A stretch of DNA of 64,000 bases. It comes from Tillus elongatus (taxonomy: Eukaryota > Arthropoda > Insecta > Coleoptera > Cleridae). The notes beneath the pieces were generated by a model that saw only the letters and a program-made list of their open reading frames with translations, made no database searches and was not told where the DNA came from. Each line of letters opens with the position of its first letter. The stretch's first letter is position 1. Position numbers and translations under genes: made by a program. This document shows positions 1 to 10,675 of this stretch, in pieces. The stretch is from NCBI GenBank assembly GCA_964006375.1, contig OZ023269.1:61243968-61307967 (forward strand), read 5' to 3'.

Positions 1-3000
1 ATCAGCTATTTCGTTCCCGTGAATACCGGCATGGCCTTTTACCCATAAGTACTTAACTGTCCCGTATGTCCTAATCCTACCATTCATTTCTATGATTTGT
101 CTTATTATGTCATTATGAAAATAAGTCATTCCTAGATTTTGAAGAGTCCTCAGCGCAGACTGTGAATCGCTTATAATAACAGAGTTTATTTCTTGTGCAT
201 TCAGGATCCATTTTAAAGCTTCGGCTATGGCATAAAGTTCTGCCGTATATATTGATGATAGAGGAGCTAAAGCAAATTTTAATTTAATATTATGGTTTTG
301 AATATAAACTGAAGCACCTACACCAATTTCTGTTTTTGACCCATCTGTGTAAATGTGATTACTGTTCTTAAAAGTACTCAAGTAGGATTGAAAGATTGAT
401 TTGTTCTGAGAATCTTGTTCTGCGTAGGATGGTATTAAGACTTCGAACTTTTGCAGAAATTGCTCATATTCGATTTTATACAGTGGTGGAATTAGAAATG
501 TTCTAACATTTTCTTCAAAGACCATAGTTTTTTCAAAGGCGGTGGCTAAAGGCGGATCATTCTTTATTCTCCAGTATTTGTTGCAAAGTGTTTCTATAAA
601 AAGTGAATATAAACTGCTTATCATAGATGGGTTTCTACTTCTCAATTTTATTAAATACTTATTAGCCAGAAAGGATATTCTAAGGTGTAAGGGTGGCTCT
701 GAGGCTTCTGCAAAGACCGCCTCCGTTGGTGTAGATTTCATTGCTCCGATGCTCATGCGGAGTGCCTTTAACTGCACTCTTTCTAGCTGCAACATATTGG
801 TTTTAGATGTTGATCCATAGAGTATGCAGCCGTAATCTAGAATAGATCTTATATAGGATCTATAGAATATTAGCGCTGTTAGTGTATCGGCACCCCAGTT
901 TCTGTGTACTGTCGCCTTTAGAATGTTTATACCCTTTTCACACTTGCTCTTAAGATATTTGATGTGAGCAGTCCAAAGAAGTTTGCTATCTAAAATGAGT
1001 CCCAAATATTTATAAGTGCTTACCGTCTTAATTGTGTATGCGTTGGCACTTATATACCGAGGAAGTTGTAGTCTGTGTCTAGTGAAGCACATGATCGATG
1101 TTTTATCTTCATTTAGTTGGAACCCTCTCTCTTCCAGCCAACCATGTAAAACGTTTATTATATACCGTATTTGTATTACACAATCTGCATAATTATTCTG
1201 CGTTGTATATATGCAAAGGTCATCGGCAAACTGCAAACAGTTGATGTTTACGGGCCATAAACTATGAAGGTTTCTTGAATAAACGTTGAAGAGTAAAGGA
1301 CTGAGTATTGAGCCCTGTGGAATTCCCTGGGCTATAGTTCTGCTTTCTGTCAATGTATTATCAGTTCTTCTAATACTAATCTCACGATTGTGAAAGAGTT
1401 GTACAATATTTAGGGCTACGTTGTTACTAAGGCCCACCTCCTCTAAATCTCTTTTAAGCAGTTTCAAATTAACGGCTTCATAGGCAGCTTTTATGTCAAC
1501 AAAAAGGCATACAAGATATCGATTTTTGCTAAACGCACACTGAATATCAGTCACAAGTTGGGAAATTGCATCAGAGGTGCCCAGTCCTCTTCTAAAACCA
1601 AACTGGTGAGGATAGAATATTTGATTTTTCTCACAGTGCCATTCGAGTCTAAATTTTATTAGTCTTTCAAACACTTTGGTAATACATCTGAGAAGAGAGA
1701 TAGGTCTATAGGATGTTGCTAACGTAGGATCTTTGCCATATTTATATATAAGGTGTATGACAATTTCCTTAAGCTCTTTTACGACAATCCCTTTTGTCCA
1801 CCAGTCGTTAAATATGTCCAGTAGAAATTCTTTAGCTTTATGTGGTAGGTTGCTAAGAATTCTGTATGTAATTCTGTCGAGGCCTGGAGCTGTGTTCGAT
1901 GTATTTTTCATTGCGAGATCCAATTCCTGCATGGTAAAAGCTTTGCTTAAGTGGTTTTCTAACTCTGATTCATTAAACATTCCAAGGTGATCTGCAGCGC
2001 CAGGTGGTGCAATCAATTGCATTATCTCGTCTGTTAGTGGGTCGTCTATTACTGTATTGTTTCCAATTTCACTATTATTAATTCTTTTGATAAAGCTCCA
2101 AATAGATGAGAGTGACGTATTTTTATTTAAGTTGTTTACAAAGCGTTTCCACGCAGCACGACTTTTTTGTTTGAATGTCCTTTTGGCTCTGGCTTCAACT
2201 ATTTTGTACTGGATGTAATTTTCATAATTCGACACTCTTTTATAGGCGTGTAATGCTTGCTTGCGTTTGTTGTAAATTACTTCACAGTCTAAATCCCACC
2301 AGACTGGATGTCTGTGAGCCTCATTTACAACCTTATTTTGTTTCATTGAGTAGTCTGCGGCTAAAAAGATTGCATTGGTTAATTTCTTGAACTTGTCCTC
2401 TGTTGTCAGATTGCTATCCGAGTCCAGTGTTTTATCTATGATATCCTGAAACCGTAGCCAATCAGCTGTTGATTCAACCCATCTAACATAGGGAGTATTT
2501 CTTTTTGTGTGAAACGTTTGTTGTACCACTATAGATATGACGTAATGATCTGAGCCAAGGCTTTCTGTCTGTACATTCCAATGTGCCTCGCCTGCCAAAT
2601 CTGGGGTAGCCATAGTTATGTCTACCACTGACGGATTTTCATGTGGACGGGAGATCCTAGTTGGCGAACCATTATTTATAATTACAAGATTTGTTTCGTC
2701 TATCGCCTCGCTGAGTTCCGAACCCTGATTATCATCATTCGGTGAACCCCACAGGCTATGCTTTGAGTTGAAATCCCCACCAATTAATGTTTTACAATTA
2801 AATTGCCTAAACAATTGTACCCACTGAGATTTTCGTACGATAATTTCTGGAGGTTTGTAGACGCAGACAATATTAATACCTAAATTCGTAAGTTTAATAG
2901 CATACACATCGGTCTCACCGCCAGCATTAAAGTTTAAGGTAAATACTTCATAGTTAAGTTTTTCAGAGACCAAAATTCCAACACCACCACCTCTTCGACC

Positions 3001-3159
3001 TAATCGGTCTTTTCTGACTAAATTATAGTTATTAAATTTAAAATTAGTATTTGTAGGTTTTAGCCATGTTTCGCTAATCATGACAATGTCTATCTTATTA
3101 TCCGATAAGTATTTACTAAGGTTACATCTATTTTGGAGTATAGAACGTGAATTCCAGGC
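1..3159 (-). CDS. LINE ORF2: endonuclease, reverse transcriptase, RNase H (3' partial)
   Basis: Reads open on the minus strand from a TGA at 3160-3162 to the window edge. APE-type endonuclease: SETW near 3070, GGDFN near 2760-2790 and SDH near 2543-2556. Reverse transcriptase: SYRPISLL near 1690-1715, VDIKAAYEAV near 1480-1510, IPQGS near 1310-1325 and the active site FADD at about 1220-1231. RNase H: TDGS near 338-349, AELYAI near 230-250, SDSQSAL near 150-170 and HAGIHGNEIAD at the edge. It would nick target DNA, prime reverse transcription on it and remove RNA. The first in-frame ATG is at 3079-3081, but the likely EN asparagine (WNSRS) lies upstream of it, so the real start is uncertain. 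Overlaps ORF1 by about 70 nt in the -1 frame. Confidence 0.85.
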
Positions 3160-4371
3160 TCAATGTGACGTGAATGGGCCCATGGAGCTGGAGGTTGTGC
3201 CAAACTTGATTGTTGGCTACGTTTGGGTTCTACGCGATTGTCGGATTGAGTGGATTGCTTTTTGAGAACTTGTGCATAACTCCTGTTTACCGTATCCAGG
3301 GCATCTTTATACGAAATATTAGCATTACTCATTAGGGCTTTTATGGTTTTTTGTCGATCAAATTCTGGACAAGCAGTCCTATCAGTGGCCATATGTGCCC
3401 CCCTGCATAACACGCATATCGGAGTAGCCTGCTTTTCACATACATTGTTACTATGATTTTCTCCACAACATTTACATCGCTCACTTGCCTTACACTGTGA
3501 GCTAATATGGCCGTACCTTAAACACTTTAAACACTGTATAACTCTTTGGATATATGGTTCAACATGAAAAAGAATTTTTTCTATTAATACTTCGGAGGGA
3601 AGTACTTGTCCTTTAAATTCTACTAAGATAGATGACGTATTGATATATTCAGTAACATTATCTTTTTTAGATTTCCGCTTTAGTCTTATTACATTCAGTA
3701 TTTCTATTTTATTTTCATTAGTTGTAGTTATCATATCTATTAAGTCTTCTTTCTGCAGATCAAGGTCAACAAATTTAATTACTCCTTGTCTACGGGTTAA
3801 GAATGTTTAGTATATAAGCTTTAAAACCTCTAGCTTTAAGTGATTCAGAATTTATTAAAATGTTTGCACTTTCAGCGGAGGACAGTGTAATTTTAAGTTT
3901 ATTTCGTCCTATACTTGATATATTCAATATTTTATCTTTAATAAAATCCGAACAATTATTTATTATTTTAGCGGTGGCTATACGATGTATTCTACCAATA
4001 CTATCATCTGGATTTTTACCTTCTAGATAAACAATAAATGGACCTAAATCCTTATCATCATAAATGTTTATTATTTGTCTCTTTCTGTTGTCAGTTCTTT
4101 TATTAATTAAATTAGCTGGATTTTTGTCACGATTTAAACCAGTATTAGATACATCATTTAAACTCTCAATTAATTTAGCATGCTTTAAATAATCTTGTTT
4201 TTTACTTACTTCTTTTCCTTTCATTTTAATTTTCGACTTTCCTATTTTACTTACGCTTTCCTTCATACTCGTTTCCTCTTCGCTTTCACTTACATCAACA
4301 ACTTCCATCATTTCCATTAGATTATCCTCACCCGCCCTATCCGGGGGTTCGGTGTCTTGTAAATTACTCAT
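3090..4371 (-). pseudogene. LINE ORF1 (Gag-like RNA-binding protein), split by one frameshift
   Basis: Two adjoining minus-strand ORFs form one protein. The first (4371-3790, 193 codons) has an acidic/lysine-rich N-terminus and an RRM-like region. The second (3734-3090, 214 codons) carries the zinc knuckles CLKCLRYGHISSQC, CKCCGENHSNNVC and CVLCRGAHMATDRTAC, typical of I/jockey ORF1 proteins that package element RNA. Sequence between them continues in the second frame from about 3803, so a one-base indel near 3801-3806 makes the TAG at 3790-3792. The N-terminal ATG at 4371 is the first in frame. The break is either real decay or a sequence error. Confidence 0.8.
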
Positions 4372-4465
4372 AAATATATTTGAGTTATTGGCACTTACTT
4401 GAGACAGTATCGGATATACGAGAAATCACTGAAACACTACCACTCGCTATCAGTCACTGTACTCG
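4372..4465 (-). other. 5' UTR of the I/jockey-group LINE
   Basis: Short non-coding leader between ORF1 and the copia LTR junction. No TATA box is visible on the minus strand, as expected for elements with internal promoters. The precise 5' terminus is uncertain by about ten bases, because the copia LTR homology fades here. Confidence 0.45.
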
Positions 4466-4695
4466 AATTAAGATTGTATGTTTATTTCTAATATAAAACC
4501 GAAAAATGAATAATAACTGTTGTATTTTAAAACGAGGCAACACACTAACCTCAACCCATTAACCTATATTATTAGTTTCTATGACAATTCAACTATATTT
4601 TACAGTGTTGTTAAAACAATAAATAAACAAATGACTCATCAGTGTTACCAAAAGCACAGAAGAACAAGTATTAATTTCATTGGTATTTATCAACA
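4466..4695 (-). repeat. copia 3' LTR (truncated by LINE insertion)
   Basis: About 230 bp similar, with scattered substitutions and indels, to 21446-21672. Shared blocks include TGTATGTTTATTTC, GCAACACACTAACCTCAAC and AATCAGTGTTACCAAAA-like sequence. It lacks the roughly 25 bp that begin the other copy (TGATGGAATGAAGC), which should lie beyond the LINE, outside the window. Confidence 0.75.
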
Positions 4696-4708
4696 CCCGT
4701 CCTCAATG
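4696..4708 (-). other. copia polypurine tract
   Basis: The plus strand reads CCCGTCCTC directly inside the 3' LTR, so the minus strand is GAGGACGGG, a short purine tract in the position used to prime plus-strand synthesis. Confidence 0.5.
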
Positions 4709-4749
4709 AAATTATCCTAATCTTAAATTTAACCAACAATTATTTAACT

Positions 4750-6250
4750 GAGCTAACAGATGCAGTTCAACAATTTACGTTACCATTATACCTAAATTTC
4801 TTTAAAAATTTTCAAACTTTATCCTTTCCAATGGTTTTGTAAACATGTCTGCCAACTGGTCTTCAGTTTTAACATATACAATGTTTACTATTCCATTTTA
4901 TATTTGCTCTTTAATAAAATGGAATTTTATATCAATATGCTTTAAACGCTTGTTGTTTTTTGGATTGTTAGCTATGTTAATAGCCGACTAATTATCCTCA
5001 TAGATTATAACAGGCTGAGGTTCATCAAGTAAATTAAAATCATTTATTAATTTTTTTAACCAGCAAGCCTCACTGATGGCCAGACTCAATGCAATATATT
5101 CCGACTCACAAGAAGATATAGCATTGCTGTTTTTTACTAACCCAACTTATTGTACAATTGAATAATTTCAAAACATAACCTGTTGTGGACTTTCTGTCCT
5201 TAATATCTCCTCCCCAGTCAGAATCGACATAACCACACAAAGTATTATTGTCATCTGGTTTAAAAATTAATTTACAATTAAGAGAACCTTTAACATATCT
5301 TAAAACATTCTTCAGAGCTTTCAACAAACCATTGCCAGTTTTACCTTGATATCTAATTTTACAAAGGTCAGGTCTCGAACCCTTAACAGCATACATCAAG
5401 CTTCCAATATTTTGTGTACAAAGCTTTTGCATTTTTAAATCATTTTCAACGTTTTTAAATAATTCTGATTTATAGTTTACATCTAAAGGTGTGCTCCAGG
5501 GGCTACAATCACTCATTCTAAATTTTTGCAAGACTTTTCTCAAATATTTTTCTTGATCTAATTCAGTAAGCCTCCTTTTAAATTTTAATTTACACGAATA
5601 CATAAATATTGAGATACTACTCCCAAGTCTTTCATGCAAAAATTATTGGTGAATATTATTTTTAAGTTATTAATCTTTTCTGAATCTGTAGCAAGTATTA
5701 ATAAATCATCAACATAAGTAGTACATAAATCCCACTGTTTCTAAAACATTTTGGATACAAGCAAAAATCATTTCCAGGATTGACAAAATTTTAATCTTTC
5801 ATAAATTTATCAAATTTAGTGTTCCAACATTTATGACTCTTTTTCAAACCATATATTGATTTTTTTAAGTTTACACACAGTTCTACTATTTTTTTATATT
5901 TTTACCTGGTAAAGTCATGAATACCTCATCATTTGTTTCACCATACAGAAATGCACCTCGAACATCAGTTTGATGAATAGGTTTACACAATTTATTCGCA
6001 ATTACTAGTAGGATTCTAAATGTAGTTAGTTTAGCAACGGGAGCATATATGTCATATAAGTCATCACTACAGTCTGGCTGAAACCCTCGTGCTACTAACC
6101 TTGCTTTAAACTCATTTTCACTTTTTACTTTGAATACCTATTTGCTTTCTATCCCTTTCTTATTTAATGGTCACCGCACTTCAGACCATGTGTTGTTTTC
6201 TTGAAGCCCACTTAGTTCCTTTTGCATAGTTTGCTTTCATTTCTCACTAT
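4750..6250 (-). pseudogene. copia Pol: reverse transcriptase and RNase H
   Basis: Recognisable copia RT blocks in several frames: ENEFKARLVARGFQ near 6090-6120, TDVRGAFLYGE near 5940-5980, YVDD near 5705-5716, then the 177-codon open stretch 5639-5106 (GYVDSDWGGD near 5220, an RNase H motif). After a frameshift near 5135 the sequence continues with CESEYIAL, the ADMFTKPL tail near 4850 and stops. Normally this would copy element RNA into DNA inside virus-like particles. Multiple in-frame stops and at least two frameshifts show it is non-functional. Confidence 0.8.
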
Positions 6251-6504
6251 TTTCACTGGACATTGCTTTTTCAAGAGTCATTGGTTCTTCTTCATTTGAA
6301 TAAAAACTCATATATCATTCACTCATGTCATAATCTTCTATCCATCTTCGTTTCTGAATTTTACGTTTTCCTGGTCTTTCAAAGACATCTAGGTAATTGT
6401 CTCTTTCTGATTTTGTTAATGATTCATTTGAGCTATCTACCCATCGTCAGCATCGGATGTTTCATTATTATTTTCGTAATGTATATTATCATCAGATGTG
6501 TCAT

Positions 6505-6725
6505 CATTTCCTGAGAGGCGACAACCTACAAAATCAAGCATTGAGAGATTAAGAGATCGGTTTAACAGCACTAGTTCAGTAAACTATGAGAAGCAGGAAC
6601 GAATAAATTCTGCTGTGGCAGAGGAAAACGAAATGAATGTGTTGTTGGTAGTTATAGAAAACCCACATACAAGTAAAAGGGGTATTGCCAAAGAACGAGC
6701 ATTCAGTTGCTACTGTGTGCAAAAA
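6505..6725 (+). pseudogene. DNA-transposase-like HTH fragment inserted in copia pol
   Basis: On the strand opposite to copia, a stretch starting RRQPTKSSIERL resembles the N-terminal helix-turn-helix of insect Tc1/mariner-type transposases (pattern RRQPTKxxI...RF..TGSV, then SPHTSxR). Copia linker coding can be read on the minus strand on both sides (NNNETSDADD before, PNKNIVEIDRD after), so this looks like a roughly 220-bp insertion. No DDE domain follows. It could also be a fortuitous ORF. Confidence 0.4.
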
Positions 6726-6839
6726 ATCTTTCTAAAAACAAAATGCACCCTTTCGACTCTATCACTGACATCAATTACATGGTCTATGCAACAATATTTT
6801 CATCTTTCTTTTGTTTCGATATTTCAATAGCAGGAATAA

Positions 6840-7660
6840 ATACCAAATCTCTGTCTATCTCTACTATATTTTTGTTAGGGAAGTACACTCTATAACCTTT
6901 AATTTCTTCCGAATAGCCTATGATATTTTTTGCATGTAATTTAAGGCGCGTTTGCTTTGGTGTGCTGACATTTGACCCAAAATTTTAACAATTGCATATT
7001 ACAATCCTTGTTATACCATGCCTGATATGGGGTTTGATCTTTTTGTGGACTGTTTCCTACTCTGTTTGGTGAATAAATAGCAGTATTTGTCGCTTTTGCC
7101 CAAAATGGCTTATCCAAGCCTGAGCTGTGCAACAATATTCTTATTGTCTACTATTGTCCTATTTTCCCTCTTTGCTCTTCCGATTTGTTCAGGGGTATAT
7201 GCATAAGTCCTCTGGTGAATTATTCCTTTATTTTCACATATTTCTGATATTCCTTTGTTTACAAATGCAAGCCCGTTGTCCGTTCGTATGGTCTTTACTT
7301 TCACATTTTCTGCCATTGATATAAAAGTTTCAAGTTTTCTTCCGAGTTCTAACTTATTTTTCAAAACTTAATATCTATGTCCGGAGAAATCATCTTTTAA
7401 AATGAGAAAATCTTTTGCTCCTCCAAGTGATTCAGTTTCAATGGGCCCGCACAGATCACAATGTATTAATTCACAAGTTTCTGGACTCTAGATTCACTCA
7501 TGGGAAAAGGGCAAGACATTCAACACATTGTTTTGTTTCATCTTTGAATGGTATATTATTCATTGTATCTTTTTGACCTGCTCAAAATTAATATGAACAA
7601 TTTTTTTTATGCCAGTCCTGTAAACTTATATTTGCATTACATTGTGATGGCTGCATATCA
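6840..7660 (-). pseudogene. copia Pol: integrase domain
   Basis: Minus-strand ORFs 7364-7110 and 7135-6941 carry retroviral-type integrase core motifs: VKTIRTDNGLAF (second catalytic D) followed by QRTYAYTPEQIGRAKRENR (the E motif, with Q-I-G in place of the usual Q-N-G), then the copia-typical FWAKATNTAIY and PYQAWYNKD. The two ORFs overlap in different frames, so an indel lies near 7120. The upstream zinc-binding region is fragmentary. Confidence 0.75.
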
Positions 7661-8840
7661 GGCTCTTGGACTAATTTTTTTAGTTTTAAACTTCATTTTA
7701 TGTTCATTTCCTTGCCTTTCTCTTACAATGTTATTTTTATCTGATAATTCAGATTTCTTCTTGTCTGAATGCATTTCAAAACTTTTGTCCAAAGCAGTGC
7801 TCAAAGAAAATAAGTTAACTGCCAAATGTGGTATATATAGTAGAATATTCAAATATATACTTACCCATTCATTTCCATTACATGCCTTTACTTGTACTGT
7901 ACCTATACCTTGTACTTCTACTAGTGTACCATTTCCCATTTTAATATGTATTTGTCCTGGTATCTTTTCAAGTAACCTAAACTGTTCTTTATCAAAACAC
8001 ATATGTTCTGTTGCACCACTTCAGATTTTCATTGCCTAGCGCGGCCATGATATCATAACATTTTAATAAAGTTGACTTACTTATAAAAGCTTAATGGCTA
8101 CCACTTTTCTGTTTCCTCTCCTGTGCTTCTTTGTTTTTCTTGAACCAACAATCTTGTGTGTGCATCTTGTGCCCTTGTTTTTTTAGTTATGACAAACTTT
8201 TTCGACTGTCAATGAACAACCTTTCTTCATAAGTCCCATTTTGTTACACTCATACCATTTGATATTTTTGTTATCTTTGTAATACCTTCCTTTTTCAACT
8301 AAAGCTGTAGCATTTTGTGTACTTTTACTTATTTCTTCTTCTATCAATATCGACATAAGATCCGATAAAATTATTTCTGAACGTCATAACGTCTGGGTTT
8401 GACATGATTAAGGAAAATTAAAAGGCTTTCATCACCAGACAACTGATTTGTGTGATAGTAATTTTCCTTAATCAGATCCGATAAAGTTTCCTTATTTGCT
8501 GGGCTCGTTTCCCAAGCAATTTCTGGCAATGACATCAATACTTTTGTGATCAACATTTTGTCACTTATTTCTTCTCCTAAAGACTAATATGCTCTTTATT
8601 TCTTCGAACTGTGACATGAATTCTGTTGCCTTACCTTCTGTATATTCTAAAGAAAAGAATCTTTGTGTTAGTAAATGTACACTAACTTCTGACTTGTGCT
8701 CGTGAATGGTCTTTTTTCTTGGCCACATTTCTGCTGATGTTTTGCAAGACAGAATATGTCGTTTTTTGTCTTTCTGGCCCCAAGCTCTGGGTTATTTCCA
8801 CTTAAAACAAGTAAGTTTTTTAACGATAAAACAGCTTACA
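7658..8840 (-). pseudogene. copia Gag zinc knuckles and protease region
   Basis: Gag-like text (HEHKSEVSVHLLTQRFF near 8640-8700) is followed by two decayed CCHC knuckles (YECNKMG near 8240, C-H-N-x-K-x-x-G near 8180). Then comes the protease motif SGATEH at about 8010-8025, whose catalytic aspartate codon is replaced by a TGA. The GAG-pre-integrase segment (8002-7658, MCFDKEQFRLLEK) follows. The Gag start is separated from this piece by the errantivirus insertions and resumes at 21356-21400. Confidence 0.7.
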
Positions 8841-8844
8841 CGCG
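8841..8844. other. Target-site duplication CGCG, copy 1
   Basis: CGCG directly precedes the left LTR of the plus-strand errantivirus. Identical tetramers follow that element (16405-16408) and the minus-strand one (21352-21355). Alternating pyrimidine-purine targets and 4-bp duplications are characteristic of errantivirus integration. Confidence 0.8.
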
Positions 8845-9266
8845 AGATAAAGGGAGCCCAAACAATGGCCCGTTATACTACAATGTCGCCTTCCCACGGT
8901 AAGAACCGCTGAGTCAGCTGTCGTCTTAACGGAGCCAAGAACTTTGCAGGTTCAAAGTGCAAGTAGAACGGAATATCACTGTGAGAATCTACATCAGCAG
9001 ATTCCGTGTTTATCCAGAGACATAGTGCCACGCCTGGAGGGAAGACTATAAAGAGGCTGCTCACAGAGGTAGAACCGTTCATTCTTGTTCCGAGTTAGTC
9101 ATTGGCACACCGAGTGCATAGACATTAGATCACATGTAGGTTGATCGTCTTATTTTAGTATATTATATTATTCATTTTTCTTGTAACTAAGTAATTAAGT
9201 ATTGATTGTTCAAAGTATTAAATAAATTGTTTTAAAAATTCAAACGTCTTAACCGTAAAGTTAAGT
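8845..9266 (+). repeat. Errantivirus 5' LTR
   Basis: 422 bp, beginning AGATAAAGGG and ending AAGTTAAGT. Near-identical to 15983-16404, with differences seen at CAGCTG/CAGCCG, GCCAAG/GCCCAG and CCGTG/CCTTG. It should contain promoter and polyadenylation signals (AATAAA-like ATTAAATAAAT near 9220). Confidence 0.9.
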
Positions 9267-9277
9267 GGCGCAGTCGT
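9266..9277 (+). other. Primer-binding site (tRNA-Ser type)
   Basis: TGGCGCAGTCG abuts the 5' LTR and overlaps its last T. This is the primer site of 17.6/297-type errantiviruses, which use tRNA-Ser. The same sequence is found on the minus strand beside the LTR of the second element (20948-20957). Confidence 0.8.
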
Positions 9278-9342
9278 TAGTATTGGTTAGAAAACCGAAA
9301 GCATATCGATTTTTAAGCGTATCGACGCCTAATAACCAATTC

Positions 9343-9402
9343 GAGCCAAGCAGAGCCAAGTTGAAGCAGAAATAGTGGCCAAGCAGAGCCAAATGGAAGC
9401 AG
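9343..9402 (+). repeat. Direct repeat in errantivirus leader
   Basis: Two copies of a 25-bp unit, GCCAAGCAGAGCCAA followed by (A/G)T(T/G)GAAGCAG, lie at about 9345-9369 and 9379-9402. The second copy contains the ATG at 9393 proposed as the env start. Confidence 0.6.
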
Positions 9403-9420
9403 CAACCATCGTATTATGGT
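9393..9420 (+). promoter_or_regulatory. Candidate env exon 1 with 5' splice site
   Basis: ATG at 9393-9395 opens 26 coding bases ending at 9418, followed by GTAAGT (9419-9424), a perfect donor. The phase (two bases left over) matches the env frame from the acceptor TTGCAG ending at 14261. Errantivirus env is known to be made from a spliced subgenomic RNA. The short hydrophobic stretch formed across the junction would suit a signal peptide. The sites are seen directly; the splice itself is inferred. Confidence 0.55.
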
Positions 9421-9482
9421 AAGTTTACTGCTATCCCATTTTTACATTTCCAATTTTTATATGTGTTGTATTGAAACGTTAT

Positions 9483-10675
9483 ATGTCTGATTCAGAGGAA
9501 GAATCACAAAGTTTATGTAACATAGAGTATAGATTTAGATCAATCAGCATTAGCGACAATAACAGAACAGTAAATCATTCAAATATTAATAAGAGTAGTA
9601 ATAGTAGCAACATGGCAGACCAATTCAAAGAATTTTTCTTAAAAGCTATTCCCGAGTTCGACGGGCAACCAGCCAACGTGGGAAACTTTTTAAAAGCATG
9701 TGACTTGGTCATGAATCAGTTCTACATGCCAAACGAGAATCTGTATATGAATCACTTCTTGCTAAATTATGTTCAAACTAAACTAACGGGAACAGCCCGG
9801 CTTATAGTAAATACAAAGATAAACAACACGTGGGCAGACCTGAGAGAGGCCATTGTTCAGAATTTCAGCGACCAACGAGATGATCACAGTTTATTAGCTG
9901 AGATGTTAACCTTGAAACAGCGTAATGCTGAAGACGCACTGTCGTTCGCGAACAGATGCCGTCATATAGAGCAATTGCTCATCTCGAGTTTAATAGCTAA
10001 CGAGCAAAATGAAGGCGTGAGATTAATTAAGAAAGACATATACCAGAATCAAACATTAAAAGCGTTCTTAGGAGGGTTACGCAATCCGCTAGGGCTTGTC
10101 CTGCGTAGTCAAGCACCTGCAAGCATAGAACAAGCTTTGAAATTCGTGTTCGCAGAGGAAAATTTCGATTATAAAGATAAAACAATAAATAAGAATATCA
10201 GTAATAATAATAAATTAGAAGGACAGAACCGTACTTTCTTTCAGAGACAAAATAACCCACCTTTTCAGAATGTACAATTTCAGAGACCTTTCCAAACAAA
10301 CTTTAGACCATTTCAACAACATAATAATCAAAACAATCACACAAATTCCCAGCCTAGACAAAATCAACAATTTGTACCAAGGCAAAATTTTTCGAGTCAA
10401 TTTAGGCGACCCAACTTTAATAATCAACCGGGTCGACCCAATGTAAATCATAATGCTAACAGAAATTATCACGAACCAATGGAAGTAGATAGTTCTAACA
10501 CTAGACTGTCATTACCAAGGAGAGCAGCTCATGTAAATAATATAGAATTTAATGAGAACGGAGTAAATGAAATTATGTAAACGAAGAATTAAATTACGAA
10601 AATTCGCCAGCCGATGAATACGATATCCAACAGCGAAATTTTCCCACTGCAGGGCCCTCAACGAGAGAACCGTGA
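9483..10675 (+). CDS. gag: Errantivirus gag (C-terminal frameshift)
   Basis: Capsid polyprotein. Start chosen at ATG 9483 (an upstream TTG at 9471 is in frame). The central region FDGQPANVGNFLKACD...LNYVQTKLTGTARLIV matches the gypsy-type capsid fold. The C-terminal third is rich in N, Q, F, P and R and lacks a CCHC knuckle, as is normal for errantiviruses. The main frame stops at 10578-10580, but a tail homologous to the other element's Gag (ELNYENSPADEYD and onward) continues in another frame to TGA 10673-10675. So an indel just before 10578 removed about 32 residues. The tail contains the -1 slippery site that leads into pol. Confidence 0.85.
10636..10642 (+). promoter_or_regulatory. -1 ribosomal frameshift heptamer A AAT TTT
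   Basis: In the gag-tail frame the bases read CGA AAT TTT CCC, so A-AAT-TTT is a canonical X-XXY-YYZ slippery site. The -1 frame is open from 10618 into protease, giving about 57 nt of gag-pol overlap. A GC-rich stretch (CTGCAGGGCCC) begins five bases downstream. The same heptamer in the same reading context occurs in the other element near 19578-19584. Confidence 0.65.

Larger units (their letters stand above)
1..4465 (-). mobile_element. I/jockey-group non-LTR retrotransposon, cut by left window edge
   Basis: A LINE reads leftward: 5' UTR (about 4372-4465), ORF1 with CCHC zinc knuckles, then ORF2 with endonuclease, reverse transcriptase and RNase H, leaving the window before the 3' end. 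A downstream RNase H and a PRE_C2HC-type ORF1 fit the I clade or a related RNase H-bearing jockey-group clade. The right boundary is placed where sequence shared with the copia LTR at 21446 begins (TGTATGTTTATTT), so the element appears inserted in that LTR. ORF2 reads open throughout, so this is the least decayed LINE in the window. The clade name is inference from domain order. Confidence 0.8.

Noticed and set aside
542..3265. Plus-strand ORFs across the left LINE
   Set aside because: They lie antisense to the open ORF2 and ORF1 frames and lack motifs.
7548..8039. 163-codon plus-strand ORF
   Set aside because: Antisense to the copia protease/pre-integrase region, hydrophobic by composition only.
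10672..10674. GTG start codon for pol
   Set aside because: Eukaryotic retroelement pol is reached by frameshifting; the frame is open upstream to 10618 and contains the slippery site.
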